Positions 24,969 through 33,649 of a stretch of DNA of 64,000 bases are shown piece by piece. The position numbers and the translations under genes are program-made. The DNA is taken from the NCBI RefSeq assembly GCF_014844075.1, contig NZ_CP062165.1, positions 62,001-126,000 on the forward strand, in the 5' to 3' direction. Source of the DNA: Paenibacillus sp. JNUCC-31 (GTDB taxonomy: Bacteria > Bacillota > Bacilli > Paenibacillales > Paenibacillaceae). The notes below the pieces were generated by a model that did no database searches, was not told the DNA's origin, and saw only the letters and a list, made by a program, of their open reading frames with translations. Positions within the stretch are counted from its first letter, which is position 1. Every line of letters begins with the position of its first letter.

Positions 24969-25952
24969 TCACTGTACGGAACGTGCAAGTGCTGCAACAG
25001 AGCCTCGGAAATCGGGTCTGCCGTCAGCCGTCCACAAAAGCTCTGTCACAAATGTATGGCGATTCGGATCGTACAGCGGATCTCCTATAATGTTCTTGTA
25101 TGTTCTTGCATGGAACACAAATAGCGTCTTTTCGCCCGTCTCTGACACCGTGAAGGAATTATGACCGGGACCATACATAGAGATGCTCTCATCTGTCGAG
25201 AAAACTGCTGCTTGCGACTTGCGCCATGAGGTGGCATCGAGCAAATCAGCATCCGCATCGGCTTCAAGCAGGCCCATGCAATAATTGAAATCTGTGGCGC
25301 TAGCCGAGTAAGAGAGGAATACCCGATTCCCCTTGCGAAGAAATGCCGCGCCTTCGTTCACTTTATAACCAATGATCTCCCAGTCATATTCCGGCATCGA
25401 AATCATGGTTTGCGGCCCAGTCAGCGTCCACGGATTGCTCATTTTAGATATATACAGATTAGAGTTACCTTCGATATTCGGATCCTTTTGTGCCCATACA
25501 TAATAACGGCTGCCATTATGCTCAAAGGTAGTGGCATCGAGGGAGAAGCTTTCCCACGCGGTACGAATCTGTCCTCTTTCCGTCCAACTGCCTTCGAGCG
25601 GATTGGCATTTTCATTCTCTAGCACGTACATCCGATGGTCGAACAAGCCTTCATTCGTATCCGTCGTGTGTGCGGCAGCGAAATAAACGTACCATTTGTC
25701 ATCAATAAAATGCAGTTCAGGCGCCCAAATATTGGCACTAAGGATACCAGTCTCGCGCTTTCTCCAGATCATCACAGGAGTTGATGTAACAAGCCCCTCA
25801 ACGTTCTGGGCTCTACGGATTTCAATTCGATCATACTCCGGAACGGATGCTACGAAGTAATAATAACCGTCCGAATGTCGGTACATAAAAGGATCTGCTC
25901 TCTGCTCAATTAATGGTTGAATGTCGTGTAAGGCTCTCTGTTGGATTTCCAT
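24969..25952 (-). CDS. Glycoside hydrolase family 43 (arabinofuranosidase/xylosidase type)
   Basis: The 327-residue intracellular protein is a five-bladed beta-propeller of GH43. The three catalytic acids can be seen: the base Asp in EQRADPFMY, the modulator Asp in FSLDATTFEH and the acid Glu in KVNEGAAFLRKG; IWAPELHF is also typical. With no signal peptide it acts on imported oligosaccharides, releasing arabinose or xylose. It is the last gene of an operon with AraNPQ-like transporter genes (28 bases after the AraQ-like stop), so arabino-oligosaccharides are the most likely substrate. Confidence 0.85.
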   Translation of the reverse strand: MEIQQRALHDIQPLIEQRADPFMYRHSDGYYYFVASVPEYDRIEIRRAQNVEGLVTSTPVMIWRKRETGILSANIWAPELHFIDDKWYVYFAAAHTTDTNEGLFDHRMYVLENENANPLEGSWTERGQIRTAWESFSLDATTFEHNGSRYYVWAQKDPNIEGNSNLYISKMSNPWTLTGPQTMISMPEYDWEIIGYKVNEGAAFLRKGNRVFLSYSASATDFNYCMGLLEADADADLLDATSWRKSQAAVFSTDESISMYGPGHNSFTVSETGEKTLFVFHARTYKNIIGDPLYDPNRHTFVTELLWTADGRPDFRGSVAALARSVQ

Positions 25953-25980
25953 CTTATCACCTGTTTCATCTTAATTTTTA

Positions 25981-26829
25981 CTACCCTTTAACAGCACCTG
26001 CAGTCATACCGTCTATGAAATATTTCTGGAAAGCAATAAACAGGATGAAAATTGGAATGATGGAGAAAAAGGAGCCCACGATCAATAGGTCATAGTTATT
26101 GCCATAAGGAGTTAACAACGTTTTCAAACCGATTGGAAGTGTAAATTTACTCTGATCTCCGAGCACCATGAATGGCCACAACAGATTATTCCAGCTATTC
26201 ATCCCATTCAAAATAGCCATTGCCGCAAAGGATGGTTTCATAATCGGCATAATTAGTCTGAAATAAATCGTATATTCATTTGCGCCATCAACCCGCCCAG
26301 ATTGAATAATCTCTTTGGGTATGCTTCTTAGATATTGCCTGAAGAAAAATATTGTCGCGGCATTAGCTATACCCGGCAGAATGATTGCTGAATAGCTATT
26401 CACCATTTTCAAATCATTAATTAGGCTGTACAAAGGAACCAGCAGTATTTCGAAAGGCACCATCATAATGAGCAGAACACATATAAAGAGGAAGTTCTTA
26501 CCTTTAAAATCATATGCTGCAAAACCATATGCAACAAATGCGCTTACAAAAAGTGTTAAAACCACTTGAACGATTGTTAAAGTCATACTGTTCCAAAACC
26601 ATACAAAATAATCATGTTCTCCAGTAAACAGATAGATGAAATTATCAAAACTCATGATTTCAAAATCCAAACTTAGGTTAAGACCATATCTAACTAATGA
26701 TTCACCAGGTTTAAAGGAAGATAGGGCCACTGCATAGAAGGGGATCATAATTATAATGAATAGTATAATGAATAAACAAATAATTACTATTCTAGAGATA
26801 AAATCACTCCTCGTCTGACTTTTGCCCAC
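25981..26829 (-). CDS. araQ: AraQ-like sugar ABC transporter permease
   Basis: The product of about 282 residues has six membrane helices and the permease EAA-type loop (RVDGANEYTIYFRLIMPIMK). FTLPIGLKTLLTPYGNNYD and FFSIIPIFILFIAFQKYFID resemble Bacillus AraQ closely, as far as I can judge from memory. The GTG at 26829 is preferred: AAAGGAGGAGG lies before it and it begins one base after the upstream permease stop. It forms the channel with the AraP-like protein to import arabino-oligosaccharides. Confidence 0.8.
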   Translation of the reverse strand: MGKSQTRSDFISRIVIICLFIILFIIIMIPFYAVALSSFKPGESLVRYGLNLSLDFEIMSFDNFIYLFTGEHDYFVWFWNSMTLTIVQVVLTLFVSAFVAYGFAAYDFKGKNFLFICVLLIMMVPFEILLVPLYSLINDLKMVNSYSAIILPGIANAATIFFFRQYLRSIPKEIIQSGRVDGANEYTIYFRLIMPIMKPSFAAMAILNGMNSWNNLLWPFMVLGDQSKFTLPIGLKTLLTPYGNNYDLLIVGSFFSIIPIFILFIAFQKYFIDGMTAGAVKG

Positions 26830-26830
26830 T

Positions 26831-27727
26831 TTAATCCTCCTCCTTTTTGAACATTCCACTAAATTTCAACTGCGTTAAATTGATAATCATAGCAATGACT
26901 AACAGAACGATACCAACTGCAGCTGCGTAACCCAGCTTATTCTTCTCAATCCCTTGTCTATACAGATATCCAACAATGGTTAAGCCAATATTTTTGGGTG
27001 AATTGTTACCGTTAAACATCATCAGGCTCTCGGTAAACATGGCTAAACCTGCATAAACACTAATTGTCGTAACATATACCGTTGTCGGCTTCAGTAATGG
27101 CATTGTGATCGTTCTAAACTTCTGCCAAGCAGATGCCCCGTCAATTGAAGCAGCCTCATAATATTCATTGTCAATGCTTTTCAAACCGGATAGATAGTAA
27201 AGCATATTAACACCTGTCCATCTCCAACATGCGAGGATTAACAGTGCTGCCATACTCCAATTTCCGTCTTTCAAAAATTTAATATGCTCTACACCAAATA
27301 GACCTAGGAAACTGTTCATTAATGAACCTTCCATTTCACCGAATGTAAGGCGAAAAATGGTACCCGCAACTGCGACAGATGTCAATGCAGGGAGAAAGAA
27401 CGAAGATTTAAAAAACTCTCTTCCCATCATTAACTTACTGTTGATCATAACGGCGAATAACATGGGAAAAGGAATTAACAGCACTAAGGTTCCTAACATG
27501 TACACAACGCTATTTTTAATAGATGTCAAAAACACTTTATCTGTAAGTAATTTCGAATAATTCGCTTCACCAATCCATTTAGGATCCTGTCCCAACATCC
27601 TATCTTGAAAGCTCATTACGAATGAATTTCCAAGTGGAAAAAACCAGAATAACAAAAATATGAGTATAAATGGCAATACAAAAACATAAGGCGCAACTTT
27701 TTGAGAGTATACAAATTTCTTTATCAT
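26831..27727 (-). CDS. araP: AraP-like sugar ABC transporter permease
   Basis: The 298-residue MalF-type permease has six helices and the EAA loop YEAASIDGASAWQKFRTITM, which contacts the ATPase. No ATPase gene is in this operon; carbohydrate importers of this class in Bacillales often share MsmX, encoded elsewhere. It lies between the receptor and AraQ-like genes in one minus-strand operon. GGGAG precedes the ATG. Confidence 0.8.
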   Translation of the reverse strand: MIKKFVYSQKVAPYVFVLPFILIFLLFWFFPLGNSFVMSFQDRMLGQDPKWIGEANYSKLLTDKVFLTSIKNSVVYMLGTLVLLIPFPMLFAVMINSKLMMGREFFKSSFFLPALTSVAVAGTIFRLTFGEMEGSLMNSFLGLFGVEHIKFLKDGNWSMAALLILACWRWTGVNMLYYLSGLKSIDNEYYEAASIDGASAWQKFRTITMPLLKPTTVYVTTISVYAGLAMFTESLMMFNGNNSPKNIGLTIVGYLYRQGIEKNKLGYAAAVGIVLLVIAMIINLTQLKFSGMFKKEED

Positions 27728-27754
27728 ATTCTCAATCTCCCTTGACTATGGTTA

Positions 27755-27792
27755 AACCTGCCGACCACTATACCTGCCGACAGGTTTAATCA
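27755..27792 (-). terminator. Stem-loop between receptor and permease genes
   Basis: TTAAACCTG and CAGGTTTAA with CCGAC/GTCGG-like inner bases form an interrupted hairpin in the gap between the receptor and AraP-like genes. Such internal stem-loops often protect the receptor mRNA and reduce downstream expression. Confidence 0.4.
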
Positions 27793-27811
27793 AATCATTT
27801 ACTTATTATAT

Positions 27812-29149
27812 TTATTTCAATTCTTGTTCAATTGCGGCTTGTGCTTCATCCAGCGCTTCCTTTACGTCTTGGCCATCTTCAAAGATCGCATTCAAAGTAA
27901 CCGTATTGAATATATTGCCGATGGTCGGTGAAGCTTTAACGGACTTGATCGCTCTAATTTCGTCCTTGATTTCATTCAAAGTATCAAATGCATTTGTTTT
28001 AAAGTATTGGACGTATTCATTTTCAGGGTTTTTCGTTACTGCATCATCTTTCCATACTTCCATGTTGATTGGGTCAAATCCAAGTGTATTCCAAATTTCA
28101 GTAGTAGCTTCTTTCGAAAGCTTAGCAAAGGCTACAAATTCTTTTGCCAACTGAACGTCTTTACCATTCTTAGTAACAACTGTGCCAGTACCGCCTAAGC
28201 CAACGGAACGAGGATTACCTTCTTCAAATACTGGCAATGGAGCAATTGCATACTTACCTTTGAGGTCTTTCATTTCGTTTACAAAGCGGGACATGTACCA
28301 CTCAGGCATCAATGCACTTGCGTAGTTGCCTTTGTTGTATTCGCCTTTTGCTTCTTCTGTGTCGGGTTGTCCGCCAGGGATCGTATGAATAACATTGTTC
28401 TTCTGCAGATCGACCAACATTTCATACGCTTTAATCATTTCAGGCGAGTTAACTTTTGGATTACCATTTTCATCTGTAAAATCAGCGTTTTGCTGAGCTA
28501 ACAGCAGCGATGCTTGCCACGTAGCTGATGTATCAGCAGTACCTAAGTACTTGCCAGTCTTTTCATAAACCTTGATACCTGCTTGTTTGTAATCTTCCCA
28601 CGTTTTAATTGTCTTGTAGTCAACACCTGCTTGTTCGAGAATTTCAGTATTGTAGAAAGCAAGCGTCGCACCTACGTGATAATCAAAGCCGTAAACCTGA
28701 TCGGCTTTGGAATAAATCTCGACACGTGAAGGAACAACAACATCTTTGTATGGTGCAAATACATCATTCAAAGATTCCAGTGGAACGTTGTCACCTTCCA
28801 GGAATTTAGGGAATTGACCAAGCTCGATATCCGCGATATCAGGAGCACCTTTTCCGCTTGTAACTGCCAATAAGAGCTTGTTGTGCATATCATCGTAAGG
28901 CATAACCGTTACATTCAACTTAATCTGTTTGTTTGGGTTCTGTTGGTTCCATAAGCCCAGCATTTTATCCAAATGCTTACCGTGCAAATCTACGAATGTC
29001 CAAAATGACAATTCTGTTGCATTCTCACCAGCATTAGCGCCTAATTGCTGTGTTTCCGTTTTTGAATCGGAAGGATTACCACATGCTGTAAAAACAAGTG
29101 ACATAATAAGGATTGTAACGATGGAGATTAACGTACTGCGTTTTTTCAT
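27812..29149 (-). CDS. araN: Sugar ABC transporter substrate-binding lipoprotein (AraN-like)
   Basis: The 445-residue protein has a lipoprotein signal (LISIVTILIMSLVFTACGN). The mature part is a family 1 sugar-binding fold: ATELSFWTFVDLHGKHLDKM, GKGAPDIADIELGQF, YNKGNYASALMPEWYMSRFV and PRSVGLGGTGTVV. It would bind an arabino- or xylo-oligosaccharide at the cell surface for the AraPQ-like permease. It is the first gene of the operon, divergent from an AraR-type regulator 260 bases away, with a cre-like site between them. The exact sugar is not proven. Confidence 0.85.
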   Translation of the reverse strand: MKKRSTLISIVTILIMSLVFTACGNPSDSKTETQQLGANAGENATELSFWTFVDLHGKHLDKMLGLWNQQNPNKQIKLNVTVMPYDDMHNKLLLAVTSGKGAPDIADIELGQFPKFLEGDNVPLESLNDVFAPYKDVVVPSRVEIYSKADQVYGFDYHVGATLAFYNTEILEQAGVDYKTIKTWEDYKQAGIKVYEKTGKYLGTADTSATWQASLLLAQQNADFTDENGNPKVNSPEMIKAYEMLVDLQKNNVIHTIPGGQPDTEEAKGEYNKGNYASALMPEWYMSRFVNEMKDLKGKYAIAPLPVFEEGNPRSVGLGGTGTVVTKNGKDVQLAKEFVAFAKLSKEATTEIWNTLGFDPINMEVWKDDAVTKNPENEYVQYFKTNAFDTLNEIKDEIRAIKSVKASPTIGNIFNTVTLNAIFEDGQDVKEALDEAQAAIEQELK

Positions 29150-29311
29150 TTGTTCGTCATCCTCTCTTTTTTGTTATGCATTTGAAAAGTCGGCTGACTA
29201 GTTAGTTCTGTTAATTTAAGCGGTTTCAATCTGACTTGGCACCACCATCCTTAACATAATTCTAACCGTTCAAAGAAAAGCCCCTTCGCAACAATTTCTC
29301 AGATTCCATAT

Positions 29312-29326
29312 TGTAAGCGCTTTACA
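29312..29326. promoter_or_regulatory. cre-like site (CcpA catabolite repression)
   Basis: TGTAAGCGCTTTACA resembles the CcpA operator but has one extra base relative to the 14-base consensus. It lies in the divergent promoter region between the AraN-like gene and its regulator. The AAGCGCTT core is typical. Confidence 0.45.
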
Positions 29327-29409
29327 TGCCGTATTATAATATATATGAAATAAGCTTTATATAACCAATTGATTATAAAATCATAAAGTTTATGGGGAGA
29401 TGCTACTCT

Positions 29410-30471
29410 TTGAAAAAGCTGGCGCTCTACAAACAAATTCGAGAAAATATTATACAGAAAATTAAATCAGGACAGCTTCGGCCAACGGACCGCATTCCTT
29501 CTGAGCAAGAACTAATGGACGAATTTAGAGTAAGTAAAATAACAGTCAAGAACGCCCTAACCCTACTAGCTGACGAAGGATTAATTATACGCGTACAAGG
29601 CAAAGGCTCATTCGTCTCTTCTAGTCTTGATGTTTTTAGCATCAATTCTCTGCCATCCCGCAGCGCGTCGACCATGCCACTCATCGGCTTCATCATTCCA
29701 ACGATGAGAACCCGTGTCATTCAGAAACTCGTTGACTACACGGAACAATTCCTACAAGAATCCGGCCTCAGCATGGTACTAAGTATCACGCGCGAGTCCT
29801 CCTCTATCGAATCCAATGTCATTCGTACACTAACGGAGCTCGGTGTGAAGGGGCTGATCGTTTTTCCGACAGAAGATGAGAAGTACAACGAATCACTACT
29901 GCGTCTGTCGCTCGATAAATTCCCGTGCGTTTTCATCGACCGCTATCTGCGCAACATTGAGACGTACACCATTACATCCGACAATTACGGCGGTGCGTAC
30001 AAAGCTGTCTCCCATTTGCTATCCAAGAGTCATCAACAGATTGCGCTCATCTCACCTGAGAATGTTAATACAGCCGTCGAGGATCGCACGCTCGGCTTCG
30101 AAAAGGCTTACACAGATCAAGGCCTATCGATTGACAAGAGCTTGTGGTGTCACATCCCTCTCGACATTCTACGCGGCGAGCAAGCATTGGAATATGTAAG
30201 CGACTTCTTGCAGGACCACAGTGGAATTTCGGCCGCCTTCTCCTTGACTGAAGAAACTGCACGCCTTACATCGACCGCTATCAGTCGTCTGAACAATCAC
30301 TCCAATATCGATTTGCTATCTTTCGATAATCCACATCTTTCAGGCGTAGCTTATGTGCAGCAGGATGAACAGGAAATGGCACGAACAGCCGTAAGGCTGT
30401 TACGTGAACAAATGGAAGATGTTTATTCTCCTAAGAACGCCGTCATTCCCGTGCAACTCATCTTACCTTGA
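29410..30471 (+). CDS. GntR/LacI-hybrid regulator of the arabino-oligosaccharide operon (AraR-like)
   Basis: The protein has about 353 residues. Residues 1-70 are a GntR winged helix (LYKQIRENIIQKIKSGQLRP, then EQELMDEFRVSKITVKNALT). The rest is a LacI/ribose-binding-like domain (MPLIGFIIPTMRTRVIQKLV, CVFIDRYLRNIETYTITSDN). It is divergent from the AraNPQ/GH43 operon and so probably represses it until arabinose or an oligosaccharide binds. The TTG at 29410, eight bases after GGGGAGA, is preferred over the ATG at 29392. It shares its architecture with the regulator at 20691-21842. Confidence 0.85.
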   Translation: MKKLALYKQIRENIIQKIKSGQLRPTDRIPSEQELMDEFRVSKITVKNALTLLADEGLIIRVQGKGSFVSSSLDVFSINSLPSRSASTMPLIGFIIPTMRTRVIQKLVDYTEQFLQESGLSMVLSITRESSSIESNVIRTLTELGVKGLIVFPTEDEKYNESLLRLSLDKFPCVFIDRYLRNIETYTITSDNYGGAYKAVSHLLSKSHQQIALISPENVNTAVEDRTLGFEKAYTDQGLSIDKSLWCHIPLDILRGEQALEYVSDFLQDHSGISAAFSLTEETARLTSTAISRLNNHSNIDLLSFDNPHLSGVAYVQQDEQEMARTAVRLLREQMEDVYSPKNAVIPVQLILP

Positions 30472-30649
30472 CACGACAAACGTTGCAGCCAGATGATAGA
30501 TGAACTGGACATATCAATTGGTTTTACCGGCGATGTTGTTCATGATTGTCTGCCCGGCTTTTTAAGACTCACTACCAATTTAGTCGTGCCCCTTGCAACG
30601 GCCATCTCCTACGCGAATGCTAAGGAATCTCAGAGCATAACTGGCACTT
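30472..30649. other. Intergenic, nothing recognised
   Basis: A 67-codon frame at 30493 has no ribosome site and no family resemblance. No clear terminator is seen after the regulator. Confidence 0.4.
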
Positions 30650-30905
30650 ATGTTTTACCTTTTCATCGTGTCAGTTCTGTCATAACAATGTGAACATTTT
30701 CATGTATTACGGTACTTAATGTGGTTTTAAGTACATATGTTCATTTTTTAGATATCCATCTAATCGGAAATGGGAACATGTTCTTATCCATTTCGGCAAT
30801 CGGTACAAGTTCTTGTCCTTAGCTTGGGACAAGAACTTGTACCGATAAAATAAAAAAGCCGCTAAAATAGCGACTTCAATAGAATCATGTTCTTGTCTCT
30901 CGACA
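30650..30905 (+). repeat. Dispersed repeat, longest copy seen
   Basis: It opens with TTATGTTTTACCTTTTCATC and GTGAACATTTTCATGTATTA, continues TTAGATATCCATCTAATCGG, GTTCTTATCCATTTCGG, a perfect 20-base inverted repeat (30799-30818, 30827-30846), the GCCGCTAAAATAGCGAC hairpin and GTTCTTGTCTCTCGACA. The opening 70 bases recur alone at 61915-61985 and partly at 38085-38130, so this copy probably shows the full unit. Confidence 0.8.
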
Positions 30906-30959
30906 ATAATCGTCTCATCTTTCTCATTCCGAAACACCAGTGCTTCTTTAATATTCATC

Positions 30960-31220
30960 CCCATAGCTAAGAGAAATGCAAGGCTCATTAAAACAATTGC
31001 AGGTGTTGTCTCTTTACTTTTTGGAGCTTTTGTTTCGAATTACCCAGGTAGAGCGCACTGGTATGATGTGGGTGTAGATGAGATATTCGTCTCAGTTCAG
31101 TTTTGTGCAGTTATCTTATCAACTGCACTATATGTACTTCTACTAAAAGACGAGAGGAAAGTTTTTAATAAAATAGAGACCTATTTTAACTTTATTATCC
31201 CTCGGCTTTCTCATATTTAA
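30960..31220 (+). pseudogene. Membrane-protein remnant, 5' end lost
   Basis: A plus-strand frame without an ATG reads LIKTIAGVVSLLFGAFVSNY, PGRAHWYDVGVDEIFVSVQF, CAVILSTALYVLLLKDERKV and ends at a TAA at 31220. It has two probable membrane helices. The 5' part is replaced by the dispersed repeat. The family is not recognised. Confidence 0.4.
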
Positions 31221-31480
31221 TATTGTTGCCGAGTCCTCTTACTTGATTGCCCAATTGTTAGACACAACTGAATCGCTAGGCTTCCAATCGCCTTAAATCG
31301 TTCTACCTCTATCGTTTTGCCGAAATAATCGGCTGGATCAACGTCTTCCATCAGTCCCCATTCGACCATATCTGGCGTACGGGTCAGCAATTTCCGATGC
31401 GACTGTCGAGAATCCTCTCTATCGCTGGATATTCCCCGAATCTTCTCTCGATGAAATGTTGAATAACCACCCCGTATAGG
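31217..31480 (-). pseudogene. Orphan coding remnant on the opposite strand
   Basis: A minus-strand frame reads HREKIRGISSDREDSRQSHR, KLLTRTPDMVEWGLMEDVDP and ADYFGKTIEVERFKAIGSLA, ending at 31217. It begins inside a terminator hairpin without a start codon. Its stop overlaps that of the plus-strand remnant. The composition is protein-like; the family is not recognised. Confidence 0.35.
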
Positions 31481-31490
31481 GGCGGTTTTC
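31466..31490. terminator. Intrinsic terminator
   Basis: AACCACCCC and GGGGCGGTT form a 9-base stem around a TATA-containing loop, followed on the plus strand by TTTTCTTA. It begins directly after the stop codon of the minus-strand gene at 31491 and can also serve that transcript. Confidence 0.6.
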
Positions 31491-32168
31491 TTAGGCTTGC
31501 ATAAATGCTTCTAACGGTTCCAGAATCGCGAACGTCTTCTTTGCATCCTTCTTACGTTGCTCATCATAGAGTTTGGTCAACTCTTCGAATGATTTAGCTT
31601 TAATCTTCGTATAACTCGATTTGGTGTATCTGATTATGTACGTCTTTAACCCTTCCTCTTCACTCCACTCGTAAACGACATCATATTTGTCCCTTAAATT
31701 CTTTAAATGAAGTGACCGGCGCAACACTGCAAAGTGTTCTTCAATGGCTTCATCGCATTCCTCCATAATCTTCTCGTATGTGCAGCCAACTCGCATCAGA
31801 ATTTCCGATGCCCGTTCATCGCCATATCTCGCGAGAAATTCCTTCAACGAAACCAGCGCATATAGCAATATTTGTTCCTTGTCATTCGGATTCCTGTATT
31901 CATAACAGCCTACAACCAAATTGCGGTCGGTCATCTCCTCCTTACTGAATTGCATATTAAACAAATACTCGAGAGTCTTTTGCTTCATAACGGTTTCCAA
32001 CATCTGTTCTTTATCAATCCTGATGCCCGTTGTCACCCACGGAAACGGTAGTTGGCCGTTACCTTCACGCGGTATGCTACCCCTAAGATTCAAAATCGGC
32101 ATACCCGTAGCAATTGCGTACGACCTGTTATATCCTTCGCCCGCGAATATTTCCTGTTCTTCTAGCAT
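31491..32168 (-). CDS. Hypothetical protein, 225 residues
   Basis: The protein starts MLEEQEIFAGEGYNRSYAIA and appears cytosolic, with an N-terminal mixed segment (ATGMPILNLRGSIPREGNGQ) and a highly charged helical C-terminal half (KIKAKSFEELTKLYDEQRKK). AAGGAGGC precedes the ATG and a hairpin follows the stop, so it looks like a genuine single-gene unit. I recognise no domain and no informative neighbour; remnants surround it. Confidence 0.6.
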   Translation of the reverse strand: MLEEQEIFAGEGYNRSYAIATGMPILNLRGSIPREGNGQLPFPWVTTGIRIDKEQMLETVMKQKTLEYLFNMQFSKEEMTDRNLVVGCYEYRNPNDKEQILLYALVSLKEFLARYGDERASEILMRVGCTYEKIMEECDEAIEEHFAVLRRSLHLKNLRDKYDVVYEWSEEEGLKTYIIRYTKSSYTKIKAKSFEELTKLYDEQRKKDAKKTFAILEPLEAFMQA

Positions 32169-32378
32169 GTGTCCTGCCTCCTTTTAGTACCAAGTTCCAT
32201 TCGGCGACTATTGCATATCCATAAAACTACCACTTTTTTTGTGCTGGTCTCTTATTAGTTCATCAGCGCTTTTCATTAACCCACGAAGATATTTCTGGGA
32301 TATATTGTATCATATGAGAACAATAAGTCCATCTAATGGTTCCGTTATCCTGCCCGTTGGTTAATGCCGGCTGCCAGT
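32169..32378. other. Intergenic, nothing recognised apart from a repeat motif
   Basis: Near 32348 is CCTGCCCGTTGGTTAATGCC, a variant of the left block of the long repeat form. No gene is visible. Confidence 0.4.
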
Positions 32379-32439
32379 CTACAACTTTATTTTCACGGTC
32401 TAATACTTTATTTTTCAGTCTAACAATTTATTTTCACAG
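32379..32439. repeat. Three tandem 20-21 base repeats
   Basis: CTACAACTTTATTTTCACGG(T), CTAATACTTTATTTTTCAGT and CTAACAATTTATTTTCACAG lie head to tail. They are too few and have no spacers, so this is not a CRISPR array. Confidence 0.6.
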
Positions 32440-32442
32440 AAC

Positions 32443-32703
32443 AGCTGAAGCCCAGGCGACCGGCACGCAACTGCTCTCTCCGATCCGGACGAGATCCACG
32501 CAGCTTCATACATAGTGCCCAACGGTGCAGCTCATACACACAGGACGGCCCAGGCTGTCCTTTTGTCCGTCTCCGGAAGTATCGAGCAGCCAGGCGCGTA
32601 CCAGGAGTGCCCACGAGCTGAAGTCCGAGCGACCGGCCCGCGGCTGCTCCCTCCGATCCGGATCCACGCAGCTCCATAGCGCCCGCCGGCGCAGCTCATA
32701 CAC
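32443..32703. repeat. GC-rich island with two related ~90-100 base units
   Basis: Units at 32443-32541 and 32616-32703 share AGCTGAAG, GCGACCGGC, CTCCGATCCGGA, GATCCACGCAGCT and GCAGCTCATACACA in the same order, with indels and about one base in five different by eye. The island is much richer in G+C than its surroundings, suggesting a foreign or structural-RNA origin. Confidence 0.6.
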
Positions 32704-32704
32704 A

Positions 32705-32912
32705 AATTTCTCTTGCTTTACCGTAACAAACCGTTTGTCCAAGTCCTTCAAATTAGAAATGTCACCTTGAACGCCAGTAACCCGATCACCGATCAATTGT
32801 ACTGCCGCGTCTAACTCCCTTTTGTCTACGGCCGGAATAAATACGTAGGCTCCTTCCGAAACGAATCGTTGTGCCGTCGTAAGTCCGATCCCGCTTGTTC
32901 CTCTAGCCAGCT
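32705..32912 (-). pseudogene. Short-chain dehydrogenase/reductase remnant
   Basis: The minus strand reads [20 protein letters not shown], then [20 protein letters not shown] and [16 protein letters not shown]. This is the N-terminal NAD(P)-binding region of an SDR (TGxxxGIG motif, Rossmann strands). The catalytic YxxxK part is missing; the remnant ends at the GC-rich island. Confidence 0.75.
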
Positions 32913-33010
32913 ATCTCTCGTGCCTTGCCATGTTTCATAAAAGATCAAGTCATCCGTCTGATCCAGATCGTCCGAAACTATGGCACTAATGAATGCCTTC
33001 TCGGATGAGC
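32913..33010 (-). pseudogene. Antibiotic-biosynthesis-monooxygenase-like remnant
   Basis: The minus strand reads KAFISAIVSDDLDQTDDLIF, then [14 protein letters not shown], closely similar to the intact protein at 39356-39697 (NAIVSDDLDHSDDLVIYEIW, QGTRESW). It runs straight into the SDR remnant, so a deletion has joined two genes. Confidence 0.7.
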
Positions 33011-33157
33011 GTTCTTTATTCTTCTTTCTAACTTCTTATTTGATGGAACCATTAGTACTTGGAAATGACTTTTGACCCTCTTGTTTACCTGCTGAAAAAC
33101 TGTCGATTGACCTGTTCTATAAATGGAACTATACTTTGTAGCAAAGAAGGTGAGTAG

Positions 33158-33592
33158 ATGAAACAAATAAGCAGTCGCTTTTCGATGGCAGTCCATATTC
33201 TCTCGATGATTACGTTGGATCCCATATATAGTACAGGTGATCGAATTGCACGTAGCATTAATAGTAACCCTGTTGTAATTAGAAGGATTATGGCCCAGCT
33301 CAAAAAAGCAGGGTATATTGAAACAAAACCAGGAGTTGCGGGGGCCTCCCTTCTGGTATCGCCCGAAAGATTAACCCTGCTGGATATCTTTCAAGCGGTC
33401 GAATCTGTGGAAGGAAATCAGCTTTTCAATTTTCACAAGAATACTGACCCCAATTGCTCTGTAGGTATGAACATTGAATCGATACTATTACCAAAACTCT
33501 CTAATGCGCAGAAGGTCATGGAGCATGAACTGGCTTCTGTTACCCTAGCTCAAATTGTGGAGCAAATACGGACAGAGGCAAATGTAAAATAA
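33158..33592 (+). CDS. Rrf2 family transcriptional regulator
   Basis: The 144-residue protein has the Rrf2 winged-helix layout: MKQISSRFSMAVHILSMI, then TGDRIARSINSNPVVIRRIM, and LLVSPERLTLLDIFQAVESV. A single cysteine (DPNCSVG) lies in the effector region, rather than the three cysteines of iron-sulfur members, so it resembles the YwnA type that senses other signals. AGAAGGTGAG precedes the ATG. It ends in a strong hairpin shared with the convergent VOC gene. Its target is unknown. Confidence 0.85.
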   Translation: MKQISSRFSMAVHILSMITLDPIYSTGDRIARSINSNPVVIRRIMAQLKKAGYIETKPGVAGASLLVSPERLTLLDIFQAVESVEGNQLFNFHKNTDPNCSVGMNIESILLPKLSNAQKVMEHELASVTLAQIVEQIRTEANVK

Positions 33593-33634
33593 AGCTACTC
33601 CTACGGTGTATGGAGTAGCTTTATTTTACATTTT
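33589..33634. terminator. Bidirectional intrinsic terminator
   Basis: TAAAATAAAGCTACTCC and GGAGTAGCTTTATTTTA form a 17-base stem around a 10-base loop, with T-runs in both directions. It separates convergent genes. Confidence 0.85.
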
Positions 33635-33649
33635 TTAATTTTTCACCAA

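Noticed and set aside
30716..30988. 90-codon minus-strand reading frame
   Set aside because: Repeat-derived, as above.
32379..32439. Possible CRISPR array
   Set aside because: The three units abut without spacers and there are no cas genes.
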